A stretch of 64,000 bases of DNA from Xanthomonas bonasiae (GTDB lineage: Bacteria; Pseudomonadota; Gammaproteobacteria; Xanthomonadales; Xanthomonadaceae): positions 1-64,000 of the forward strand of contig NZ_JAFIWB010000007.1 in NCBI RefSeq assembly GCF_017163705.1, in the 5' to 3' direction. Position 1 is the first letter of the stretch; every line of letters starts with the position of its first letter. Of this stretch, positions 8,778 to 20,882 are shown piece by piece. The position numbers were made by a program, and so were the translations under genes. Under the pieces are notes generated by a model. The model worked only from the letters and a program-made list of their open reading frames with translations, searched no databases and was not told where the DNA came from.

Positions 8778-8798
8778 GGCGGCTTGGACGTGGCGGGA

Positions 8799-8821
8799 GA
8801 AATGTTACTATATAACACTTC
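8799..8821. promoter_or_regulatory. Zur box in a divergent promoter
   Basis: A 23-bp palindrome centred on TGTTACTATATAACA, with flanking GAAA and CTTC. Against the enterobacterial Zur consensus only three defined positions differ by eye. It lies 22 bases upstream of the COG0523 GTPase start and 20 bases upstream of the MerC-like start, so one dimer pair could repress both genes when zinc is plentiful. Confidence 0.82.
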
Positions 8822-8840
8822 AATGCCGGAATCGCCGCCC

Positions 8841-9215
8841 ATGAAATCCCTGCCCCAGCCGTTCTTCGATGCCTCAGCCGTGCTCCTGTCCGGGCTGTGC
8901 CTGCTGCATTGCCTGGCGCTGCCGCTGCTGGCCGCGGCCCTGCCGCTGTTCGGCGTGTGGGCGCAGGCCGAATGGGTGCATGGGCTGTTCGTGGCGATCG
9001 CGCTGCCGCTGGCCGGGCTGGCGCTGTGGCGCGCACAGCGGCAGCGCCCGCTGCCGTGGCCGCTGTGGACGATGGCCGTGCTGGGCCTGTGCGGCCTGTT
9101 GGCCGGCGCGATCGGATTCCCCAGCGCGCAGGCCGAAACCCCGGTCACCGTGGCCGGCAGCCTGCTGCTGGCGAGCGCGCACGTGTGGAACTGGCGGCGC
9201 AGCAGGCACTGTTAG
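8841..9215 (+). CDS. MerC-domain inner-membrane protein
   Basis: A 124-residue protein with four hydrophobic segments. An early Cys-x4-Cys pair occurs in LSGLCLLHCLALPLL, the signature of MerC mercury transporters. Many chromosomal MerC-domain proteins are not in mer operons. Here the shared Zur box and the divergent zinc-type metallochaperone make a role in zinc or another metal more likely than mercury. Two in-frame ATGs exist. The one at 8841 is preferred because the one at 8823 lies two bases from the Zur box with no room for a ribosome binding site. Confidence 0.7.
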   Translation: MKSLPQPFFDASAVLLSGLCLLHCLALPLLAAALPLFGVWAQAEWVHGLFVAIALPLAGLALWRAQRQRPLPWPLWTMAVLGLCGLLAGAIGFPSAQAETPVTVAGSLLLASAHVWNWRRSRHC

Positions 9216-9220
9216 TAGCA

Positions 9221-9448
9221 GGGATTGGAGATTCGGGATTCGGGATTGGCAAAAGCGGGATTCGCGGCCTGCGGCCCGCCCCATCCCAATCCCAATTCCA
9301 ATCCCGACTGTTCAACTGCCGAACAGCTGGTCATTCCACGCTCTTTTCCGAAACGCAGACCTCAAAACCGACCGACCGCGACCCCGCGCTTCAACCAATC
9401 CCCAATCCCGAATCCCCGCTTTTCCACAGCCGAACGGCTGGTCATCCC
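9221..9448. repeat. GGGATTCGGGATTGG inverted-repeat region
   Basis: The gap between the MerC-like gene and the nuclease gene holds GGGATTCGGGATTGG plus CAAAAGCGGGATT at about 9228-9265, and the reverse-complement motif (CCAATCCC, GAATCCCCGCTTTT) at about 9397-9424. Two direct copies of GCCGAAC(A/G)GCTGGTCAT lie at about 9318 and 9431. No gene is seen. Confidence 0.7.
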
Positions 9449-9453
9449 GGCTC

Positions 9454-11181
9454 TCAAAGCTCAAAGCCCAGCAGTAGCGGATCGTGATCCGAGCTGCGCC
9501 AGGGACCCGGCAGGTTGCGCTCGCGATAGCCGTCGGCGTCCGGCGAGTCGGCATTGATGTGCCATTCGGCGGCACCGCGCAGCAGCGGTGCCAGCGCCGG
9601 ACTCAGCAGGGCGTGGTCCAGGCGGCCGCTCAGGCCCCTGTAGATGAAGCTGTAGGGCTGTTCGACGTGCGCCTGCGCCAGCGCATCGCGCCAGCCGGCG
9701 TCGCGCAGCAGGCGCAGCGGGTCTTCCATCGCATAGGCGTTGAAGTCGCCGAGCAGCACGCTGACGGTGCTGCCGCTGCCGGTCGGGTCGCTGCGCAGCC
9801 AGGCATCCAGGCGCCGCGCCGAGTCGGTGCGGGTGGCGTTCCAGCAGCCCTGGCCGTCGCCGCGGTCGGCATCGTCGCCGGCCGCGTCGCCGCAGCCCTT
9901 GGACTTGAAGTGGTTGGCGACGACCACGAACGGCTGCCCGGTGCCGCGCCGGAACGCCTGCGCCAGCGGCACCCGGCTGTGCGCGGCGAACGGGCCGCCT
10001 TCCAGCACCGCCGGCTTGCCGACCGGGCTGACCCGCGAGGCGCGGTAGATCAGGCCGACCCGGATCGGGTTGTCGCCCGGGCCGCGCCCGGCATCGACGA
10101 AGCGCCAGTCGCCGCCATCGCCGGCATTGAGCGCGGCGACCAACGTGGCGATCGCCGAGGTCGGCCCGTAGCCGTCGTTTTCCAGCTCCATCAGCGCGGC
10201 GACGTCGGCCTGCAGCGGACGGATGGTGGCGACCAGTTTGGCCAGCTGCGCCTGGAATTCGGCCGCGTTGCGCGCCCCGCGCAGGGTCGGGAAACCGCCG
10301 CCGCGGCCGTCGCCGTTGAAGAAGTTCTCCAGGTTGAACGCGGCCACGCGCAGCGTGCCGGCGACCTGCGGCGGCGCCGGTGCCGGCGGCGGGGCCAGCT
10401 GCAACGGCGCGGTCGGATACAGCCGCGCCGCGCCCTCGACCACGCCGCCGACGATGCCTTCCACGCCCTGCAGCGTGGTGCCGGCGCGCGGCGCCGCGGC
10501 GGCTTCGCCGCTGCCCAGGTAGGCGGGCAGGCTGTCGGGCGCATGCGTGCCGGCTTCGCCCAGCAGCAGCAGGCGCCGCGCATTGTCGGCGTTCGTCGCG
10601 GCCAGCTCGGCGCTGCCCGGCGCGGCGATTTCGGAGGGTTGCCACAGGCGTCCGCCGAAGGCGACGCCGAGTTCGCCGGCCTTGGCCAGCGCATCGGTGT
10701 CGACCACGGTCAGCGGCGCATCGATGCGCACGCGCATGCCGGCCAGCGCCGACCAGTCGGCCGGTACGGCGTCGAGCACCTGCAGCGGCAGCGGCTGCGC
10801 GCGCGCCAGCACGGTGTGCCCGGCGGCGCGTACGCTGCGCCCGGCGAACGGCGTGCCGGCGGACGCCAGGCTCGCCGCGCGCCGCGGCGCCAGTTCGCCC
10901 CAGACCCGCACCCGGTCGCCCGGCACCAGTGAGGCGTCGGCATCGCCTTGCACCAGCAGCGCGTCGGCGGTGAGCGGATCGCCATCGCCGGCGTCCTGCA
11001 CCAGATAGCCGTCGCCGCCGGCCTGCACGCGCGCGGTGACCACGCCTTCGAACACCACGCCCTGCGCGCTGTCGGCCGGCCGCAGCTGCCCGATCGGCAC
11101 CATCTGCGGCGGCGTCAACGCATGCGCGGCGGGTGCGCCGGCAACCAGCAGCAACGACAACAGCGGGGGCAACAGGCGCAT
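9454..11181 (-). CDS. secreted ExeM/NucH-type endonuclease-exonuclease-phosphatase family protein
   Basis: A 575-residue protein with a clear N-terminal signal peptide (LLPPLLSLLLVAGAPAAHA). An OB-fold-like region (about residues 20-130) follows and matches the layout of extracellular nucleases of the ExeM/NucH group. The C-terminal catalytic domain carries FNLENFFN near residue 300, MELENDGYG, VVANHFKSKGC, VLLGDFNAY and the final SSDHDPLLLGF. These are the metal- and phosphate-binding motifs of the DNase I-like fold. It probably degrades extracellular DNA for nutrition or biofilm turnover. The ATG at 11181 gives the signal peptide. The upstream cytochrome gene is on the same strand. Confidence 0.87.
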   Translation of the reverse strand: MRLLPPLLSLLLVAGAPAAHALTPPQMVPIGQLRPADSAQGVVFEGVVTARVQAGGDGYLVQDAGDGDPLTADALLVQGDADASLVPGDRVRVWGELAPRRAASLASAGTPFAGRSVRAAGHTVLARAQPLPLQVLDAVPADWSALAGMRVRIDAPLTVVDTDALAKAGELGVAFGGRLWQPSEIAAPGSAELAATNADNARRLLLLGEAGTHAPDSLPAYLGSGEAAAAPRAGTTLQGVEGIVGGVVEGAARLYPTAPLQLAPPPAPAPPQVAGTLRVAAFNLENFFNGDGRGGGFPTLRGARNAAEFQAQLAKLVATIRPLQADVAALMELENDGYGPTSAIATLVAALNAGDGGDWRFVDAGRGPGDNPIRVGLIYRASRVSPVGKPAVLEGGPFAAHSRVPLAQAFRRGTGQPFVVVANHFKSKGCGDAAGDDADRGDGQGCWNATRTDSARRLDAWLRSDPTGSGSTVSVLLGDFNAYAMEDPLRLLRDAGWRDALAQAHVEQPYSFIYRGLSGRLDHALLSPALAPLLRGAAEWHINADSPDADGYRERNLPGPWRSSDHDPLLLGFEL

Positions 11182-11276
11182 GCGATCACTCTCCTTAGCT
11201 CGCCGGCATGGGGCCGGCATCGAATACGAACGCGCCGCCCGGAGGCGGCGCTGGAAAAACCCGCAGGAAGCGCAGG

Positions 11277-11795
11277 TTACTTCAGGTTGGACAGCATCCA
11301 ATCGACCGTGGCGTGGATCTGCGCTTCGCTGAGCGCCGGGTTGCCGCCCTTGGGCGGCATGATCCCGCCATCGGGGCCGGTGTAGCCCTCGATCGCGTGC
11401 TTGTACAGCGTGTCCTTGCCCTGCGCGATGCGCGCATCCCAGTGCGAATGGTCCAGGGTCGGCGCCTTGCCGACGCCGGTGGTGTGGCAGGCGGTGCACA
11501 GGTTGTCGAAGATCACCTTGCCGTCGGTGGTGCCGCCGTAGGCGACCTGCGCCGACGCCTTGGCCAGCGCCGCCGCCTGCGCGGCGGCCTGCGCCGCAGC
11601 GCCGGTGCTGCCGGCATACACCGCGCCCGCCGGGGCGATGCGTTCCTCGGTGCGCTTGAGCGCCACCGGCGACACCTCCGGCGGGATCGCCCGCTGCAAA
11701 TAGGCCGCGAACGCGATCAGCCCGAGGGTGATGACGACCAACAGGCCGATCACCATCGAGAACCGCTTGAGAAATTCGAGGTCGTAATTCCGCAC
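11277..11795 (-). CDS. membrane-anchored cytochrome c5-type protein
   Basis: About 172 residues: one N-terminal transmembrane anchor (FSMVIGLLVVITLGLIAFAAY, split at about residues 12-32), an Ala/Gln-rich linker, then a single c-type heme domain. The heme motif is CTACH (Cys100-His104) and the axial Met is in GGIMPPKGG. The anchor and linker place the heme domain in the periplasm as an electron carrier. A GTG start at 11795 is preferred, with AAGGGG upstream. An ATG six codons earlier is possible. No oxidase genes are adjacent, so its partner is unknown. Confidence 0.85.
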   Translation of the reverse strand: MRNYDLEFLKRFSMVIGLLVVITLGLIAFAAYLQRAIPPEVSPVALKRTEERIAPAGAVYAGSTGAAAQAAAQAAALAKASAQVAYGGTTDGKVIFDNLCTACHTTGVGKAPTLDHSHWDARIAQGKDTLYKHAIEGYTGPDGGIMPPKGGNPALSEAQIHATVDWMLSNLK

Positions 11796-12090
11796 ATCAC
11801 ACCCCTTTGGCACGTGGTGACCGGACCACCGCTACGCGGCCGAGTATAGCCAGCGTTTGCCGCGCACGGCAGTCCGGCGACACAGCGAATCGCAGACGAT
11901 GCGTGCTGCATCGCAGCAGTTTTGCCGCGCGCCGGGGCACGGCTTCGGCATGAAGGCTGCCCTGGCGCATCGTCGCTCGCACGACATGGCGGCCGGAGCA
12001 CTGCGCCACCCCCTGCCCTCTCGCGCTGTCGATTCGCCGCCGGAACCGCACTGCGCAGATGTCGGAAACGGCGTGGCCGGTAAGACGCGC

Positions 12091-12708
12091 CTATTGCGCC
12101 TGCGCGCTGCCGACCGCGCGCAGACAGAACCCGCACACCGCCTCGACCAGACGCTCGCTGTCGCGCGGGCCGTCGCGGCTGGGCGCGGTCGGCCCGACCA
12201 GGGCTTCGGTGTAGGCGCCGACCAGGCAGGCCGCGGCCGCATCCAGGTCCTGCGCCGGGAATTCGCCCGCGGCCACGCCCTCGGCGAGGATGCCCTTGAA
12301 CAGGTCGCCGAACAGGCGCCGGCAGCGGATGCGCTCGGCATCCACCTCCGGCTCGACCGGCTCGGCGATGAAGGCGTAGGCCAGTCCCGGTCCGGCCAGC
12401 GCGCGGCGCACGAACGAGGCGATCGCCGCGCGCAGGCGCTGCGTCGCCGGCGCCGGTTCGGCGGCGATGCCGTGCAGGATCGCCAGTTCGTGGTCCACCG
12501 CCGCGGTCAGCACTTCCACGAACAGCTCGGCCTTGGACGGGAAGTGGCGGTAGATCAGCCCGGTGGACACCCCGGCCTCGGCCGCCACCGCGGTGACCGG
12601 CGCGCCGCGGAAGCCGCCGGCGGCAACCAGCCGCCGCGCCGCCAGCAGGATCCGCTGGCGGTTGCCGGCGAGGCGTTCTTCCATCAGGGCGGAGCGTTTG
12701 TAGGCCAT
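12091..12708 (-). CDS. TetR-family transcriptional regulator
   Basis: A 205-residue TetR-type repressor. The N-terminal helix-turn-helix spans about residues 17-63, with VTAVAAEAGVSTGLIYRHFPSKAELF as the core. The ligand domain is variable. It diverges from liuA with 136 bases between the starts, and an AT-rich partial palindrome lies in that gap. It therefore probably controls the leucine/isovalerate genes, perhaps sensing an acyl-CoA, but the effector is not readable. Confidence 0.85.
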   Translation of the reverse strand: MAYKRSALMEERLAGNRQRILLAARRLVAAGGFRGAPVTAVAAEAGVSTGLIYRHFPSKAELFVEVLTAAVDHELAILHGIAAEPAPATQRLRAAIASFVRRALAGPGLAYAFIAEPVEPEVDAERIRCRRLFGDLFKGILAEGVAAGEFPAQDLDAAAACLVGAYTEALVGPTAPSRDGPRDSERLVEAVCGFCLRAVGSAQAQ

Positions 12709-12724
12709 GGGGTGATTCTAGGTT

Positions 12725-12741
12725 CAATTAATGAATTATTG
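12725..12741. promoter_or_regulatory. candidate TetR operator between tetR and liuA
   Basis: AT-rich imperfect inverted repeat CAATTAATGAATTATTG in an otherwise GC-rich divergent promoter, 17 bases from the regulator start. Assignment rests on position and symmetry only. Confidence 0.5.
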
Positions 12742-12844
12742 TTCACTTCTTCGCCGTTCCCGGCTACGCTGGCGTCCATTCCCCGGCGCCGCCTGGATTC
12801 TAGGCGCCCCATTCGCCGCACGCCTGCTTCCGGAGCCGCCCGCC

Positions 12845-14008
12845 ATGCTGATGCCGTCGTTGAATTTCGAACTGGGCGAGGACATCGACCTGCTGCGCGA
12901 CACGGTGGCCGCCTTCGCCGCGCGCGAGATCGCGCCGCTGGCCGAGCAGGCCGACCGCGACAACGCGTTCCCGGCGCCGCTGTGGCGCAAGCTCGGCGAG
13001 CAGGGCCTGCTCGGGTTGACCGTGGAGGAAGAGTACGGCGGCAGCGCGATGGGCTACCTGGCGCACGTGGTGGCGATGGAGGAGATCTCGCGCGCCTCCG
13101 GCGCGATCGGCCTGTCCTACGGCGCGCATTCGAACCTGTGCGTGAACCAGCTGCGCAAGAACGGCAGCGAAACGCAGAAGGCACGCTACCTGCCCCGGCT
13201 GTGCAGCGGCGAACACGTCGGCGCGCTGGCGATGAGCGAACCGGGCGCCGGTTCGGACGTGGTCTCGATGAAGCTGCGCGCCGAGCTGCGCGGCGACCGC
13301 TACGTGCTCAACGGCAACAAGATGTGGATCACCAACGGCCCCGATGCCGACGTGCTGGTGGTCTACGCCAAGACCGACCCGGCCGGCGGCGCGCGCGGCA
13401 TCACTGCGTTCCTGGTCGAGAAGGGCATGCCCGGCTTCAGCACCGCGCAGAAGCTGGACAAGCTCGGCATGCGCGGCTCCAACACCTGCGAACTGGTGTT
13501 CCAGGACTGCGAGGTGCCGGTGGAGAACGTGCTGGGCAGCGTCGGCGGCGGCGTGCGCGTGCTGATGTCGGGCCTGGACTACGAGCGGCTGGTGCTGTCC
13601 GGCGGCCCGCTGGGGCTGATGGCCGCAGCGATGGACGTGGTGATGCCATACGTGCACGAGCGCCGCCAGTTCGGCGAGGCGATCGGCAGCTTCCAGCTGA
13701 TGCAGGGCAAGCTGGCCGACATGTACGTGGGCCTCAATGCCTGCCGCGCCTACGTGTACGCGGTGGCGCGCGCCTGCGACGCCGGCCGCACCACCCGCCA
13801 GGACGCCGCCGGCGCGATCCTGTACGCGGCCGAGAAGGCGACCTGGCTCACCGGCCAGGCGATCCAGGTGCTCGGCGGCAACGGCTACATCAACGACTAC
13901 CCGACCGGGCGCCTGTGGCGCGACGCCAAGCTGTACGAGATCGGCGCCGGCACCTCGGAAATCCGCCGCATGCTGATCGGCCGCGAACTGTTCGAGCGGA
14001 CCAAGTGA
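12845..14008 (+). CDS. liuA: isovaleryl-CoA dehydrogenase
   Basis: A 387-residue acyl-CoA dehydrogenase that oxidises isovaleryl-CoA to 3-methylcrotonyl-CoA in leucine breakdown, passing electrons to ETF. Family motifs include [57 protein letters not shown] and a C-terminal [22 protein letters not shown] carries the catalytic Glu in the position typical of isovaleryl-CoA dehydrogenase rather than at the C-terminal site of short-chain enzymes. The ATG at 12845 fits the family. It leads liuB, separated by 131 bases with a decayed REP-like pair. Confidence 0.93.
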   Translation: MLMPSLNFELGEDIDLLRDTVAAFAAREIAPLAEQADRDNAFPAPLWRKLGEQGLLGLTVEEEYGGSAMGYLAHVVAMEEISRASGAIGLSYGAHSNLCVNQLRKNGSETQKARYLPRLCSGEHVGALAMSEPGAGSDVVSMKLRAELRGDRYVLNGNKMWITNGPDADVLVVYAKTDPAGGARGITAFLVEKGMPGFSTAQKLDKLGMRGSNTCELVFQDCEVPVENVLGSVGGGVRVLMSGLDYERLVLSGGPLGLMAAAMDVVMPYVHERRQFGEAIGSFQLMQGKLADMYVGLNACRAYVYAVARACDAGRTTRQDAAGAILYAAEKATWLTGQAIQVLGGNGYINDYPTGRLWRDAKLYEIGAGTSEIRRMLIGRELFERTK

Positions 14009-14022
14009 TGCGATGCGCTTCG

Positions 14023-14104
14023 TGTAGGGGCGGCTCTACGTGGCCTCGGGCCATCAGCCGCGACACGTTCCCGGCAAAGCGTCGCGGCTGAAGCCGCTCC
14101 TGCA
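14023..14104. repeat. REP-like palindromes, one degenerate
   Basis: A broken copy (GTAGGGGCGGCTCTACG then CAGCCGCGAC) and a good minus-oriented copy at 14081-14104 occupy the gap between liuA and liuB. Confidence 0.75.
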
Positions 14105-14139
14105 CGGACTCCCTTTTCCTCTTTTTCGATGGCCCTGCC

Positions 14140-15750
<1,611 letters not shown>

Positions 15751-15822
15751 GCGGGCGCGACCGCCCTGCTTTGCACGCATCGCGGTCGGCGGTAGTCCCA
15801 CCGACCATGGCCGACAGCTCCG

Positions 15823-15886
15823 CTATTGCTGTTGCCTCTGCCTCTGCCTCTGCCGTTGCTTCTGCTGTTGCTGTCGCCTTTGCTTT
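15823..15886. repeat. triplet-type tract (TGCCTC, TGCTGT units) outside copy B
   Basis: A tract of TGCCTC, TGCCGT and TGCTGT units leads into the left terminal repeat of the element at 15887. Read on the minus strand it resembles the tract at 2684-2730. Confidence 0.8.
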
Positions 15887-16435
15887 GCTTTTGATCTACG
15901 GGGTCCCCTCAGCGCGGCAGACCCAGCGGGCGAATACCCGAAGGGCGGCGCGCAGGATGCGCGACGTTTTTCGTTGGCACATGGATGTGCCATCGAAAAA
16001 TGCCCGTTGGGGCTGCGGACCCGGAGCGCGCAGCGCGGAGGGCGCGCTGCGGGGTGTGCTTTCTTTTGGTTACTTTTCTTTGCACAAGCAAAGAAAAGTG
16101 ACCCGCGCCAGCGGAAGCTCTTGCTCTTGCTTCAAAGCTTCAAAGCTTCAAAACACCAATGCCAGAGCCAAGATAACGGCAACCGCAAAGGCAAAAAGCT
16201 TTCGCCTTGCGGCGAGTCACTTTTCTTTGCTCGCGCAAAGAAAAGTAACCAAAAGAAAGCGCGCCCTGCCGAGCGCCCTCCGCGCTGCGCGCTCCGGGTC
16301 CGCGTCCATACCGGGGATTCGCGGAAGGGGCATCCTGCCCCTGCCGCGAACGGCGCACATCCTTGTGCGCCGCCCCTTCGGGGTTTTTCCCCGGCATGGC
16401 CGCCGCTTCGGAAGGGAACCCGGTAAGTCAAAAGC
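15887..16435 (+). mobile_element. MITE-like palindromic element, copy B
   Basis: A 549-bp element inversely oriented to copy A, with terminal inverted repeats starting GCTTTTGATCTACGGGG at 15887 and ending at 16435. It has the same two hairpin half-modules (about 16063-16101 and 16217-16256) and a variable GAAGCTT-type centre. It lies between liuB and liuD, within what should be one transcription unit, and its hairpins could affect transcription or mRNA decay. No protein is credible here. Confidence 0.85.
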
Positions 16436-16502
16436 AATGGCAACGGCAACCGCCACAGCAACTGCAACTGCAACTGCAACTGCAACTGCAACTGCAACTG
16501 CA
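16436..16502. repeat. CAACTG hexamer tract outside copy B
   Basis: AATGGC, AACGGC and AACCGC units, then about eight CAACTG units, run outward from the right terminal repeat and stop about 32 bases before the liuD start. Copy-number change here would alter the liuD leader length. Confidence 0.88.
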
Positions 16503-16534
16503 AGACACGACACCCCTTTTCCAGGCAACTGACC

Positions 16535-18544
<2,010 letters not shown>

Positions 18545-18747
18545 GCACGGGCCCGCGCGCCGGGCATCGCGCACGCCTCGCAAAATTCGCCACCAATTGC
18601 GGCGCACCATCGAGCGCACACGATCGCGCTCCGTTGCGATCATGCGCGACCGGCCGCAGCGAGCGTACCTCGGCAGCCGCGCACGGTCGCCATGCCGGCG
18701 CCGACGCGTCACACTCGGCGCACGCCCCCCCAGCCAAGCCCGCCGCC

Positions 18748-19515
18748 ATGAAGCTCACCGCCCACGTTCTCGACGGCCACACCCTCGACGTGCGCCCGGC
18801 GCCGCGCGAGCGGCCGTGGATGGACCGCACCGACCAGCGCTACGCCTACCGCTGCCTGCCGCTGGACATCGCCAACGCGCACGGCTGGGAACTGCTGTGC
18901 CAGAGCGGGTTCGAGGCCGAATGGAACGGCGGCAACGCGCTCGACGCCATCCGCCTCCACGCCGACGCCGGCAGCCACGCACCGGCGGTCAGCCATTTCG
19001 GCTACGGCGTGCTCACCTTCCACGTGCCCTGCCTGTTCCGCACCGAGCCGGGCATGGACCTGTACGTGACCGCGCCGGTCAACCGGCCCAAGGACGGCAT
19101 CGCCGGGCTGACCGGTTTGATCGAGACCGACTGGAGTCCCTACACCTTCACCATGAACTGGCAGTTCACCCGCCCCGGACGCGTGCGCTTCGACGCCGGC
19201 GAACCGTTCTGCCACTTCTTCCCGGTGCAGCGGCGGGTGCTGGCCGAGACCGAACCGCGCTGGCAGCCGCTGTCGCAGACCCCGGAACTGGAGCGCGACT
19301 ATCAGGCCTGGATGCGCAGCCGCGGCCAGTTCCTGCACGACCTGGAGCAAGACGATCCAGAGGCCAAACGCGCAGGCTGGCAGCGCAGCTATTTCCGCGG
19401 ACCGGCGCCGGGGCAGTGCCCGGCGGGCGTCGAGCATCGGGTCAAGTTGCGGCTGGCGCCGTTCACCCGTGCGCAGCACGAGGATCCACAGCCGGTCCAG
19501 CCAGCACCGGAATGA
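18748..19515 (+). CDS. DUF6065-like protein
   Basis: A 255-residue cytoplasmic protein without signal peptide or membrane segments. Conserved-looking blocks are RPWMDRTDQRYAYRCLPLD, NAHGWELLCQSGFEAEWNGG, SHFGYGVLTFHVPCLFRT, TAPVNRPKDGIAGLTGLIE, YTFTMNWQFTRPG and FDAGEPFCHFFPVQR. These fit the uncharacterised DUF6065 family, named from memory. Members occur scattered in proteobacteria with no known reaction. The ATG at 18748 follows a Pro/Ala-rich non-conserved stretch. A broken copy of its YTFTMNW to RW region is present at 22243-22356. Confidence 0.7.
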   Translation: MKLTAHVLDGHTLDVRPAPRERPWMDRTDQRYAYRCLPLDIANAHGWELLCQSGFEAEWNGGNALDAIRLHADAGSHAPAVSHFGYGVLTFHVPCLFRTEPGMDLYVTAPVNRPKDGIAGLTGLIETDWSPYTFTMNWQFTRPGRVRFDAGEPFCHFFPVQRRVLAETEPRWQPLSQTPELERDYQAWMRSRGQFLHDLEQDDPEAKRAGWQRSYFRGPAPGQCPAGVEHRVKLRLAPFTRAQHEDPQPVQPAPE

Positions 19516-19689
19516 CGCCGCGCACCAAGCGGCTCTCCGGAAACCTCCAGCGACGCGGCGATCCGTGCAGAGGCCGCGCCTGGATGCGCAGCCTGGACCG
19601 GCAAAAAAAGAAGGGCGCAACGCCGGCCAGAAGTGTCCAGCGGGAAGAACGCACCCTGCAACGGGTGTTGAACGGTCGCAACGAAGCGG

Positions 19690-20106
19690 CTACTCCGCAT
19701 GGGCAAGCATGAGCGCGCCCTGGCCATCCGGCCACCAGACTTCGCCCAACTCGGAACTGGCATCGAAGAAGCCCACGCCATGCTTGGCGGCCAGGCCGAA
19801 CACGGTGGCGTACGCGTCCTGCGCCTGCGACCAGGCGAATGCCGCATAGATGAGCGAACGGCCGACGCTGTAGTCGGTGGCACGTCCAGGTTCCTTGTCG
19901 ACGTCGTCCGCGGCCAGCGGGCCGTTCATCGGCGGAAACGCAGCGACCATGTCCAGGTACCATGCGCGCAGCGGCGCCGAACTCACTGCCGGATCGTCGT
20001 AGCCGTGCTCCTCGCTCCATTCGGTCTGGGTGTCGTACCAGGCCAGGAACTGCTCGCGCTCTCGCGGTGCCGCATCCATGTCGAATACCGCCAGGTCGTA
20101 ACTCAT
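19690..20106 (-). CDS. conserved hypothetical protein
   Basis: A 138-residue acidic, probably cytoplasmic protein starting MSYDLAVFDMDAAP. It has an aromatic core (FLAWYDTQTEWSEEHGYDD, FPPMNGPLA, GRSLIYAAFAWSQA) and a C-terminal HGVGFFDASS plus EVWWPDG. No catalytic motif is apparent. From memory, similar short proteins are common in Xanthomonas and are sometimes found with toxin-immunity genes, but nothing adjacent supports such a role. The function is unknown. It converges with the DUF6065 gene. Confidence 0.65.
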   Translation of the reverse strand: MSYDLAVFDMDAAPREREQFLAWYDTQTEWSEEHGYDDPAVSSAPLRAWYLDMVAAFPPMNGPLAADDVDKEPGRATDYSVGRSLIYAAFAWSQAQDAYATVFGLAAKHGVGFFDASSELGEVWWPDGQGALMLAHAE

Positions 20107-20230
20107 TCCATCTTCCTAGTCGTGGCGCGGGCGCCGCAGTGGGCGCGGCGAGTGTGTGGGCGCGCAAGCGTATGCGTCAACGCTGCTGTCCGCAGACGCA
20201 CGCCGCAGCACATGCCGCATCCGTTTCACG

Positions 20231-20794
20231 CTAGTGACACCACTGCCGCTCGCATGGCACGCCGTCGTGGTTGCCGTCCATCTGCACGCCGGGACAATTG
20301 CGCAGGAAATAGGTCGCCTCCTCGCACGAGGTCATCTGCGCGCAGTGGGTGCGTCCATCGCACTGGAAGCGCTGCCCGGATGACGCGGCGGCCGGGACGC
20401 CGGGCGCAGCGGGTGTGGCCGGTGCCACGCCTGTGCCCGGCGCCGGCGTGGCAGCGAAGCGCGGTGCGAGCAGCGAGTACGCATAGGCGCCAATGCCGAT
20501 CACCAGCAGCACGGCCAGCACGCGTCCGAACGCGCTGCCGGAATGCGCGTCAGCCGCGGCGCGGCGCGCCGGCGTGGTCGGCGCGCGTCCGGGGCGCATC
20601 ACCCGCACCGCGCGCGGCCGTCCTTCCGCGTCCTGTTCCAGGTCGAACGAAATCAGCTCGCCGAGCCGCGGACGCACGCCGTCGCGCGGGAACGCCGCGA
20701 TGTGCACGAATATCTCGGCATCGCCATGCGCCGAGCGCACGAAGCCGAAACCCCGCTCATCGTCCCACTTGATCAACGTTCCGTGCGTGCGCAT
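20231..20794 (-). CDS. cold-shock domain / transmembrane / Excalibur fusion protein
   Basis: A 187-residue three-part protein. Residues 1-65 form a cold-shock RNA/DNA-binding domain (GTLIKWDDERGFGFV, EIFVHIAAF). After a basic linker, about residues 90-111 form one membrane helix (RVLAVLLVIGIGAYAYSLL). A Pro/Ala-rich spacer and a C-terminal Excalibur motif follow, with paired cysteines and the calcium-loop-like DGNHDGVPCE at about 173-182. The nucleic-acid domain would be cytoplasmic and the Cys-rich domain periplasmic. From memory this architecture recurs in Xanthomonadaceae, but its role is not established. Confidence 0.8.
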   Translation of the reverse strand: MRTHGTLIKWDDERGFGFVRSAHGDAEIFVHIAAFPRDGVRPRLGELISFDLEQDAEGRPRAVRVMRPGRAPTTPARRAAADAHSGSAFGRVLAVLLVIGIGAYAYSLLAPRFAATPAPGTGVAPATPAAPGVPAAASSGQRFQCDGRTHCAQMTSCEEATYFLRNCPGVQMDGNHDGVPCERQWCH

Positions 20795-20882
20795 GGGACC
20801 ACCTCGAAGCGAACCCGTATTCCTCTGTCTACCGCCGACAATAACGTGGGCGATGCCCGGTTGCGGCCATCGCCAACGGCGC

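Noticed and set aside
11230-11252. GC hairpin downstream of the cytochrome c gene as a terminator
   Set aside because: No T-run on the minus strand and it sits close to the nuclease start; function cannot be assigned.
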